In this document: piece by piece, positions 37,201 to 46,250 of the stretch
How the letters are laid out: the number at the start of each line of letters is the position of its first letter
Numbering within the stretch: position 1 is the stretch's first letter
Assembly (NCBI GenBank): GCA_019454045.1
Contig: SKCR01035580.1
Span: forward strand, 62,001 to 126,000
Origin: Zanthoxylum bungeanum
Lineage: Eukaryota; Streptophyta; Magnoliopsida; Sapindales; Rutaceae
DNA length: 64,000 nt
Direction of reading: 5' to 3'
The notes under the pieces: model-generated
The model's database searches: none
What the model saw: the letters and a program-made list of their open reading frames with translations, nothing else
What the model was told of the DNA's origin: nothing
Made by a program: the position numbers and the translations under genes

Positions 37201-38779
37201 TATGTCGATCCAGTATCGGATGATCACGTGCTAGGCCTGGGGCTGGAATTGTGTCTGCCCCATACGAAGCACATATCGGATGTCTGGTAACTAGTCTCTA
37301 TAATCGGATAAACATGACCTTGTCATTTTATCCCGATGATTGCAGTACTTAAGAGTACTAGTACCGTATCCTACGTGACCATCATATCCATATGATTGGA
37401 GTGACACTTCCGTCTTGACATCACACCCAACACACTACGATTCTCAATATACCCAGCATAGGCGTACACAGAACCTGTTAAAGCCCTGGACGACCGCAAC
37501 CAAAGTATATTGATTGTCGCAAGTATTAGCGGTGCAAGTCTCAGGTTAAGACCAAATACACCTACCCTGATTTGGACTTCCATAGACACATAGTCATACT
37601 ACCAATGGAATTCTGAGGGGGTCTATCCAGAGCGAAGCTGTTTCCCGTACCATCGGTAAAACACAACCTCCTATTACACTTGCATGAGTATCATATACCC
37701 AAATATATGAGAACTATGTCGTTATGCCCTCACAACGCGCACAAGTGTAATACTAGTCTTTTATGCATTTATCGATGTCCAATCTCGACAATGCTCTGAC
37801 TAGGGATATTTAATGATTTATCCTTCGTGGACTGATACTGTCTCATATCATTTCAATCCAGGAACAAATCATAGGGACCTCCTATCATTTATACATCTAG
37901 GTGATCTAATCACAAATGATAAGAGTGCAATCTCCTTTGTCACATAGTTAATTTGTACAACAACACCATGATCTGTACAAATAGTGACGCTATGGGTCAT
38001 AATTATCCAACAGGCGATACGTAACGCCCACAGATCCTAGTTCAGGACTAGGGATGACAGATGCCCCTAGATCTTAGTTTCAGAGCTTGTAGGGTAGCAT
38101 AGATCCGCACCCCCATTTTTAGTTTAGTGGCTTAGGGGACGGCGATAAGTAACACCCCAAGACCACTAGTTTCAGGTATATGAGTGGCATGTTTTGGGGG
38201 ATGACGATACGTAACGCCCCAATGTCATGGGTTTGCACTTCTGGCTCTAGTTAGGCGTATGATGGGACGGCGATACGTAACGCCTTCATGCGTCAAGTTT
38301 TCAGCAGATATACAGAGCTTAGTTTTCATAAACAGTTTCAGAGTCAGTTTACAGAAATAGTTTTCAGAGAAAAGTTTTCCAGGAAGTAAAGTTTTCAGTA
38401 ACAGTAGTTTTATAAGAAACTTTCAGCAAAGATTTTTATAAAGGTTTTCCAGAGAAAGATATGTTTGAGACAAAGTAAAGTTTTCAGAAGATTTCAGATT
38501 TAATGTCAAAAAAATGAGATTTTATAAATTATTTCAGTTTTCACTTTAAAGACAGTCCACTCACTTAGATCGTATGACGATCTAACCCCACTTTTAGTTT
38601 CCTTATTTCGCAGGTATTCTCGGAGGATGAGCTCGGGAGAACAGATATTGATGCAATCACTAGGGTTTGGAGTCCACTAGGTCAAGTCATGGATTAAGTT
38701 CAGTACAGTCAAAGTCAGAAAGTGTCTTGTAACATAATTATTATACAGTAATGGTTATACATTCGTTGCATTATAGAGG
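34295..38779 (+). repeat. 3' LTR of the LARD-like element, interrupted and truncated
   Basis: Matches the left LTR from TGTAACATCC up to TATAGAGG at 38779, with solo LTR B inserted at 35951-38012. About 210 bp present at the end of the left LTR (30125-30331) are missing; the sequence switches at 38780 to another LTR. Confidence 0.85.
35951..38012. repeat. Solo LTR B (2.06 kb), second copy of family A
   Basis: Colinear with 21631-23673, from TGTTGGTGTTTAC to TTATCCAACA. The flanks are GACGA (35946-35950) and GGCGA (38013-38017), a 5-bp duplication with one change. It splits a GGCGATACGTAACGC unit of the host LTR. Confidence 0.88.
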
Positions 38780-40689
38780 TGTAGACACTGCATTTTTACA
38801 TGAAGCCCGATGATGAGCCTTGTATGGAGGCACTACCCGATAAGTTGCGGAAGTCGCGAGAAACGGACGTCGGAAGGGAAAATTCAAAAATAAGTACCTC
38901 GTCAAAAATTTAAACTCACTAGTTTAGCCTCGGGTTCACTTAGTCAATTCCTATATTAAGATATTGGTCTCGGCCCAAAACCCTAGCAACCCACGAAAGC
39001 CCATTTCGCCTAAAGCACTAATCCGAAAATAATTAAATCATATTTAACACATGTCACAAATTAAATTAAATCCCCTTCCTAAATTAAATTAAATCCCCTT
39101 CCTAAATTAAATCAAAACCTCTTCCTAATTTAAATAAATCACCTCCCAAATTAAAGAAATTCCCCCACCAAAAATACAAATATCATTTCCTTAAACAAAC
39201 ACATCCCTTTATTGCATGATTTTTGTTTCCTTGTTTTAAAATCCCATGCAAGGAAACCCTAGCACACTCTTATAAAAAGAGGACTAAAACCTAAAGCTCT
39301 GCTCGGAATCCTCTCCCTTGGCACTCTCTCCCCCTTGACTCATCACGCCTCTCTTTTTAAAAAGAACAAAGTAACCCTAAAGACACAGCACGCTGAACAA
39401 CAAAATCAGCCCTTCAATTCACGCACCTAGCCAACAAATAACCCACAAAACAAAAGAACAATAAACACGCGGCCACTCAACCCACTAACCGAACAAACTT
39501 CAGCCCTTAGCACCGACACATTTAGCCTAAAGCAGCACGCCTCTCACACAAACAATGAAACCCTAACCTTAAACTAAACAAAACAACCATCATCAGCCGA
39601 GACTACTCATCAACGTAACCCCATTGACCAAGAGCAACAAACCCCATGCATACGTGAAGCATCAACCACACTGCCCTGTCATTAAACGCACGCCCTTGAC
39701 TCTTCACTTCACGCAGCCACTCCCCTCTCTCACACCCATCCTCTCTCTCTCGCCTCCATCACCTCTCTCAACCCTCGGCAGCAGCCCTCCTTCACAAAAA
39801 CACAGACCTTAAACAGCAACCTCACACAACCCACATACCACACACAGGCCCTGCACTCCACGCACACAAGATCACAAGACTCTCCTTCACGTCTCTCTCT
39901 CTCACCATAAACCAACACACACACAAATGAAACAGCCCTTCCACAAACAGACAAAACATACACCAGCAGCCCGCTCGCACACAAGCCAGCCCTCCACCGA
40001 CTAAACTAAAGCCCTCCAATAAAGCCAAGTTGACCGACCGAAACTAAGCCATAAAGCCCTCCACGTGAATCACATTAGCACACTCAGCGCACACAGGTCA
40101 ACACACACAAAGATACATAAGCCGAAAACATGGACACAACAAGCCAAAGAAAATAACCCAAAGCCGTGAATAACAAAACAGGTCTTGACCGAAGTAAAAT
40201 CATTGAGCCTGACCAACATAAAAACACCAATAAACTGCCATAAACCATCAACAAAACACAGACCTAAATCTCGACAAAACCATAACAAAACTGAGACAAG
40301 AAAACAGTCCCTGAAACACCCAAAAACAGTCCCAAAATAGTCTCTAAACCAGTCCAAAAAAATAGAAAAAACAGTGAAGAAAATAGAGAAAAGAGCAAAT
40401 GGAACCAGCAAACCAGAAAAAATAGCAAAAATGTTAACCCTTCTGGTGACGTTCCAACGCACTCCTGAGAAGCGACTTAAAAGGTAAGACCTGAGGGCAC
40501 CCTTTGTTACATTCTATTTTGTCGTCTTGGAAATGGCATGCTTGGTTGGACGTGGAATACGTCCAATCGGGTATGCGAAGTCCTACATTGAAAACGGCCA
40601 AATTCTTTGATCACATATCTATTATTCCGCATTTATTTCGTATTATTAGTCTTTTATTATTTCGCACTTAATTTACGTTTATTAAGACT
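38780..40689 (+). repeat. Truncated LTR-type element of another family
   Basis: It begins TGTAGACACTGCATTTTTAC exactly where the LARD LTR stops. It contains a TATA box (TATAAAAAGAGG, about 39271-39282), a run of 24-bp repeats of AAATTAAATTAAATCCCC type (39055-39150), and a C- and A-rich leader with no ORF I recognise. The right edge at about 40689 is where homology to the Athila-like LTR starts. I infer an LTR plus part of its leader, 3'-truncated; the family is not assigned. Confidence 0.5.
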
Positions 40690-42424
40690 TAATAAATAAA
40701 CCTTTATATTACTCAAACTATAAAATAACCCTTTATAAACTGGTGATATTGGAATTCATCACAACCCCAAACAACGGGTTTAGTTACGACACATAATTAA
40801 TGCTAGTAAAAGCTTAAATAAAGGAAATGACATAAAGTAAATGTTGGAAAGTAAATGATGAAAATTAAATAAAATAAATGCTGGAATTAAATGCTGGAAA
40901 GTAAATAATGGAAATTTAAAAATGTAAAAGTACAATAAAAGAAAATGTTGGGGTTAGAGGATCCACTTTTATTACTTCTATTTTAGATATCTCCCTTATT
41001 ATAATATATTAACTTTGCGTGATAATTACCAACCGACCATATAGGCGGTATCCTGATTAAGTCAGATTTAAGATTCATTCCAACCGACCATAAAGGCGGT
41101 ATCCCATTAAGTCAGGTTTTAATGATTATATATTATAATTAAAGGAGATTAATCTAAATATTAGTAATAAAAGCTTACCTTTCACCCCCAGCAGAAGAGA
41201 GTTACCTACTCATGCTGAATAGTAAAAGACTGAAAAGTAAGGGTCTGTTTGGTTCAACTAAGGGGAGGGATTTTAATGGAGGGGAGGGGAAGGGAGGGGA
41301 GGGATTTTAATTAAATATATGTTTGGTTCAAAGGAGGGGAGGGGAGGGTTTTTAATTAAATATATATTTGGTTGAGGAGAGATTTTAAAATTAATTTACT
41401 ATTTTATCCTTATAGCATGTTATAAATAAAAGTAAAACAATATAAGTATGGATAATTTAGTAATTGCATTTAAAATTTTAATTCATCACTTTCTCTCCCC
41501 TCCAAAACCCCCCCACTTTTGGAGGGGAGCTAAAATTGACTTAGGAGGGATTTTGCCCCCCTCCCCTCCCCTCCCCTCCCCTCCCATCCCCTCCCCTTCA
41601 AAAAATTGAACCAAACAAACAAAATTTAAAATAATCCCTCCCCTCCCCTCCCCTCCCCTCCCCTCCAAAACCCCCCAACCAAACACACTCTAAAGAAAAT
41701 AAAGTGCTATTGCGAAAAGTAAATAAAATTAATTATAGAAAGCTGTAAATAAACAAACAAGATACAATCTTCTTAGTATTTTTAAGAAATTCCTTAGAAG
41801 AAAGTATGAATTGAATTCTGAAATTCAACCTCAATTTATAGGCAAAATTTTGCCTCACGCGTCGCGACGCGTGCAACGTTGCGCGTCGCGACGCATCGTT
41901 GATTTACACCACGTGGCGCGTGGATTCCGGAGATGATGACACGTGGTAGGCAGCCGTCGGCAGCTGAATTATTGGCTGACGTAAGTGCTGACGTGGCAAC
42001 CACTGAATTATTGTGCTGACATCATTAATGATGTATGTGCTGATGTGGCGCTGACGTGTCGATGATGATTGTCGGCAGCATGTGATGATGACACGTGTCC
42101 AGCGCACGTTAGCAAATTTTGCTGGGATGTTGACACGTGGCAGGCGCATGTTAGCAAATGCGCATGATAGCAAACTTCTCTGATTTTGACACGTGTTCGG
42201 CACACGTTAGAGGTTGCGACGTAAAAGTGTTTCGCGTCGCGACGTGGAAAAGACGATTTTGCCATTTTTGTCTGTTTTCCACTGTTTTGGCCCCGAATTC
42301 CCTCCAGAGAGTCCTGTTATTTTATTTATCTACAAAATACATCAAAATATTCACAAGACTCAAGAAATTATACAAAATATTAAGTCAATGGAGTGGAAAA
42401 TAGTGATCTATTTACCACTCATCA
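40690..42424 (-). repeat. Athila-like 3' LTR, truncated
   Basis: Colinear with 48757-50038, from CCACTCATCA at 42424 down to TAAGACTTAATAAATAAACC at about 40690. It lacks the part matching 48137-48756. It carries two perfect GCGTCGCGACGC palindromes (41859-41870, 41883-41894) and an inserted 450-bp MITE. Confidence 0.88.
41241..41690. mobile_element. Tourist-like (PIF/Harbinger) MITE with G-rich arms
   Basis: A 450-bp insertion absent from the other LTR copy (site at about 49300-49320). The flanks are TAA on both sides (41238-41240, 41691-41693). The ends GGGTCTGTTTGGTT and AACCAAACACACTC are inverted repeats with two mismatches. The arms consist of GGGGAGGGGAGG words on the left and their complement on the right, with an AT-rich middle. 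No ORF of its own is real. The 3-bp TAA duplication places it with PIF/Harbinger-type MITEs. Confidence 0.85.
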
Positions 42425-43868
42425 CACCCTCAAACCTAACATTTTGCTAGTCCTCGAGTAAAATAACAAAATAAAATAACATAAACATGTTTAAAATAAA
42501 AGTAAACTAAGCCACTTTCGTAGGGATCACAGTTGCATTTAGCGTATGCAACAAGCCTTTAAACCCCTAGGTGTCCCTAGTGGACAAGTTGTAGTCTCGT
42601 GAGGGCTTACAGCAACAATACCCACAAACGTCAAACTAATGCACACAAAAGCAAAAAAATAATAAAACTATTGCATACAAAAGCAAAAAGACAAGAGAAG
42701 AGAGAATAAACAAGATAGTGACTAAACAAGTGAAACTTATTATCCAAGTTAAGAGTTGTTTTCTTTCTTTTTAAATTACCGAATAAGTAAATTCTCCGAT
42801 TATTTTTATCATTCTCCATATACACAGCTAACAAGGTATTAATCAACACATTGTGCCCACATTATTCATAAGTGTAGTTGAAAAGAGAGTAATATTTTTG
42901 TTCTAAGGTTATATCAGACTTCACACCTTTTTTTTATAGCAATGGAATATTTTTCTGATTTTTTCAATTTTTTTTATTTATATACAAATCTTTCATCCAT
43001 ATAGAGAGCTTTGGGCCAGAGACTCCCAAACCAGTTGGCTTTAGGGCACTAGGTGTTAAAACACCCATACGGACTTAATTACCCGGATTTTAGATATATA
43101 TATATATATTTTATAACATCTTCAATTCATATAGCGAGCTTTGGGCCAATGACTCCCAAACCAGTTGGCTTTAGGGCACTAGGTGTTAAGACACCCCTAT
43201 GGACTTAATTACTCGGATCTCAGATGTGTTTTTCATCATATTTTTTTTATCCCATCGCTTTTTTTGATGCTTTCTCCAATTAAACTAGAGCACTGAATAT
43301 TACAAACTTTTCAATTATAACTAATGTCTGCATGTTACCATGTATGTTGATAATATCTGTCAACTGAGCATATGAAGATCTAATTTAATCTATTCTATGG
43401 AGAATTCCAAATTAAATAATTCAAAAGGAAATAAACAAAAATTAACTTGTTAGGAAATAGGTTGAGATACGTCTCAGGAGTGGAAATTCCTTACACAGCT
43501 ATCTCTTACCAATTTCACCTGATTAATCAAGTTAAAAACACAAAATATTTTTAATTTTTTTGTAAAATTTTTTTATTTTTTTTTATTTTTTATTTTTGAA
43601 AATTTTTGACTAAAAATCTAATAAAAATAACACAATAAAAATAAGATACTAATCAACTATTCCCCTCCCCCAAACCTAAATGAGACATTGTCTCCAATGT
43701 CTTAAAAAGTAGAAGAAGAGTTTAGAATATAGTACTTGGTTAGCTGAAATTCTACATCTAAAATTAAAGGTTAAGATCCAGATTTATCCGACGCTTCTTA
43801 CCATGATCATTATCGGACCAGTTTATCTTGGAAATGATAGGGTCAATTTGTGGTTCAAATGCTAAAAA
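42425..43868 (-). other. Athila-like 3' untranslated region
   Basis: Noncoding. A tract reading GACAATGTCTCATTTAGGTT then TGGGGGAGGGG (minus strand, 43660-43700) is typical of Athila 3' regions. A second purine tract (AGGTTTGAGGGTG) abuts the LTR at 42425-42437. A tandem duplication of about 120 bp lies at 42995-43215 (GAGCTTTGGGCCA, CCAGTTGGCTTTAGGGCACT), separated by a TA microsatellite at 43093-43110. Confidence 0.7.
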
Positions 43869-44417
43869 TTAGTCAATTAAATCTTGGGCAGTTATGGCAG
43901 TGAAGATGAGTTCTTTTACAGGTTTTGACACGAATCCATTTCTCCGGGCATCATCAAGAAACACACAAAGAAAATCATAAAATCCATCAGCATTAAATAG
44001 TCCAATCGGTTTCTGGTGTATGTTCAAGTTTGCCCAAGATAGTACTGTAAAAATGTTCTCCATCGTGCCCAAACCACCTGGCAAAGCAATAAAAGCATCA
44101 GCACAGTTAATCATTTCCACCAGTCATTCAGACATACCTGGCACGATCAGTTCCTCTCCGTTTGATGGTCCGATAAGATTCGCATCCGCCAAGGGTTTTG
44201 GGATGATTCCCATAACTTGACTGCCTCCTTTCTGTACAGCCCTTGAAATGATCCCCATTAGTCCAAGATTGCCACTGCCATATACTAAGTGTATATTCCT
44301 TTCAGCAATGACTCTACCCAATTCTTGTGCTGCCGCTACGAACTCTGGTTTAGAACCAACACTAGTATCGCAAAACACACAGATATTTACAACTCGTCTT
44401 CTTGAAGTAGCTTCCAT
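43869..44417 (-). pseudogene. LOG-like retrocopy (cytokinin riboside 5'-monophosphate phosphoribohydrolase)
   Basis: LOG enzymes release active cytokinin bases from their nucleotides in the cytosol. This copy is colinear with plant LOG proteins over about 180 codons: NICVFCDTSVGSKPEF, RNIHLVYGSGNLGLMG, GGSQVMGIIPKPLADANL, CADAFIALPGGLGTMEN, WANLNIHQKPIGLFNADGF. It has no introns, although plant LOG genes have several, so it looks like a processed copy. It is dead: an in-frame TGA follows PGMSE (44121-44123 region) at the place where LOG proteins carry a conserved Arg, and the last residue of the PGGxGTxxE signature is Asn instead of Glu. The glycine-rich motif also has Ser for Gly (YGSG). It sits between the pol remnant and the 3' LTR of the Athila-like element, same strand. 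Confidence 0.85.
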
Positions 44418-44679
44418 TTTTTATGTTTCTTTCTCAAATCTGGATGCCTTCAAGAGTGCAATGATGAGTTAAATTTATAACAACTGAAAAATGGTGAGTA
44501 ATAATAGCACTAGTACCTGCCAAATGACAATTATTAGTGAAACAGTAAAATATATCGTGATAGTCAAAAAGTCTGAATCATGTCGGAGAAAATAAAAGAA
44601 AATGACAAAACAAATCACAATTATTAGTTAAAGACAAAAAGAAAATAATATTTACAGGAAGTAACAGCTTGAATGACGT

Positions 44680-45228
44680 CTATGCGTCTGGGACAAGCTT
44701 CCCATCCAATTTTCTTATAAATTGACAAACAGGGTCTTTTAAAGTCAGATTCCCGAGACTTAAATGTTGTTGTTCTTTTCGGAATTGTGTATATAACATG
44801 TGAATTACATGATGCACATATCCATTGGAATGTGTCTCAAGAGTCTTAGATATGTCATCCAAAGACTCCTTACTCAAGCCATCCCTAATGAATTTAATTT
44901 TATCTTTACGATTATCAGACACCATTCCTAAAGAACGACAACGAGTATTATATGTCATGTGAGCACATTCATAGCAAACACCCATTTTTTTAGCTCTTCT
45001 CTTTTTAGCATAGGTGTTTCTTCCTAAACTAGGCAGATACAAAATAAAAGAGTCAGATGACTCACCTGTCAATCGGACCCGTGCTTCAATAATCCAACGA
45101 ATTTCATTAGGAATACCTTTGATCATCAGTAGTCTCATCCGTTCCAAGCGAGCTTTGTAGACTTTCATCAGAGAGTTTTGAAGGAGAGAAGGAAATTGCT
45201 TGTGAAGATTTATGAGAACGTCTTCCAT
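44680..45228 (-). CDS. Uninterrupted 182-codon ORF of unknown identity
   Basis: I do not recognise this protein. It starts MEDVLINLHKQF, 18 bases after an AG that follows a T-rich tract (possible splice acceptor at about 45247), and ends KLDGKLVPDA. It is basic, has a central cysteine group (MGVCYECAHMTYNTRC) and a helical C-terminal half (DGLSKESLDDISKTLETH). No transmembrane segment or signal peptide is seen. It does not resemble Athila gag, protease or integrase, and it is open from start to stop while its neighbours are broken. It lies in the space where Athila elements may hold an env-like ORF, and next to the LOG retrocopy, so it may be a second piece of captured host sequence. Expression is unproven. 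Confidence 0.5.
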   Translation of the reverse strand: MEDVLINLHKQFPSLLQNSLMKVYKARLERMRLLMIKGIPNEIRWIIEARVRLTGESSDSFILYLPSLGRNTYAKKRRAKKMGVCYECAHMTYNTRCRSLGMVSDNRKDKIKFIRDGLSKESLDDISKTLETHSNGYVHHVIHMLYTQFRKEQQHLSLGNLTLKDPVCQFIRKLDGKLVPDA

Positions 45229-45408
45229 CCTGAAATGTGTCTTTACCTACAAAAATTAAACACACAAAAATAAAACACACCAAATCTGAATATATACACA
45301 AATTGCATGGGTTGCCTCCATGTTAGCGCTATGTTTAAAGTCGTCATCTAGACATGACTGCCCGAACGTTAGGCTGGATTTGAAAGTATGACACTTTCTT
45401 TTTGTCGC

Positions 45409-45959
45409 TCAAATGATTCTCCCAGGAGTGTTTGACACACTTGTTTTTAACCTTGAATATTTGTTGGAGTTGGGATCATGTAATTCAACGGTTTTATCTG
45501 GTAAAACTTTGGTGATTAAGAATGGACCTGAACACCGTGATTTTGGCTTCCATGGGAAGAGTTTCAACCTTGATTTGTTTAACAGTACCCTCTGCCTTGG
45601 TTCTAGTTGTATGCGCACTAATTTCTCATCATGCTCTTCTTGACCTTTTCTTTGTACAGTTTGGCATTCTCAAAAGGCTGTATGTGAAATTCCTCCAATT
45701 CATTGAGCTGGTGGAACTGTTTCTCTTCTGTTGCTTGTAGTGCAAGAATAGGCTTTTTCAGTGCGCCGTACACTTTATCTTCAGGCTCCACAGACAGTTG
45801 ACATGTTTTAAGTTTGTCAGTAGAAATTTGCATTGCATTGGAGTTCTGGATGGTACTATGTATCACATCAAGTCTGAAACATTCCTCATTCTTTTTGTCA
45901 TTCGGGAAATTCATGGCTTTGAAAACATTGAATGTTACTTCTTGGTCTCGTACCCTCAT
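45409..45959 (-). pseudogene. Athila-like integrase C-terminal tail
   Basis: Two segments: 45959-45618 (LNELEEFHIQPFENAKLYKE) and, in another frame, 45618-45409 (RLKLFPWKPKSRCSGPF, VELHDPNSNKY). These are the last part of a gypsy integrase. They follow protease-linked sequence within about 150 bp, so roughly 4 kb of RT, RNase H and integrase core is missing. The junction lies near 45780-45830. The word LYKEKVKK then a stop shows further decay. Confidence 0.78.
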
Positions 45960-46250
45960 GGTTAGTTCTCCTTTTTATACATCAATAATGGTTCGACCTG
46001 TAGCTAAGAATGGTCTCCCGAGGATGATCGGCACGTCTTCGTCTTCCTTCATATCAAGGACAATAAAATCTGCTGGGAAAATAAATTTGTCAACCTTGAC
46101 CAGCACATCCTCAACTACACCTCTGGGAAATACGAGCGTTCTATCAGCAAGTTGCAGAGAGACTGAGGTGAGCAATTTATCTCCAATATGCAATTTCCTG
46201 AAAATAGAAAAAAACATCAAGTTAACACTCTCACCTAGATCACACAAAGC
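45960..46250 (-). pseudogene. Athila-like aspartic protease
   Basis: [19 protein letters not shown] corresponds to the active-site loop; then come [38 protein letters not shown] and [18 protein letters not shown] at 45975-45977 ends the frame before the KGELTMRVRDQEVTFNVFK segment, which continues in the same frame. The active-site third residue is Glu-Ser rather than the usual small pair. Confidence 0.8.

Larger units (their letters stand above)
27690..38779 (+). mobile_element. LARD-like element derived from gypsy (Del/Tekay-like)
   Basis: Two direct LTRs (27690-30331; 34295-38779, the latter interrupted and 3'-truncated) enclose a 3.96 kb interior with no gag or pol. A perfect tRNA-Met-type PBS follows the left LTR, and a purine tract precedes the right LTR. 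LTR length, noncoding interior and intact cis signals fit a large retrotransposon derivative (LARD). The words GATTCGAGGACGAATCCTAG before the PPT resemble the 3' end of Del/Tekay elements. Five bases before it are CTAAC; the right partner is lost with the truncated LTR end. Confidence 0.8.

Noticed and set aside
40070..40462. 130-codon minus-strand ORF, very hydrophobic
   Set aside because: It lies in the A/C-rich leader of a truncated LTR element; the Phe/Val/Cys-rich translation is what antisense of such sequence gives, and there is no family resemblance.
41486..41686. Gly/Glu-rich ORF in the MITE
   Set aside because: It is the translation of GGGGA repeats.
44118..44150. AG/GTATGT in the LOG-like copy as an intron donor that would skip the stop
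   Set aside because: Alignment with LOG proteins shows the GMSE coding sequence is continuous through this site, and no matching acceptor keeps the frame; the stop is better read as a mutation.
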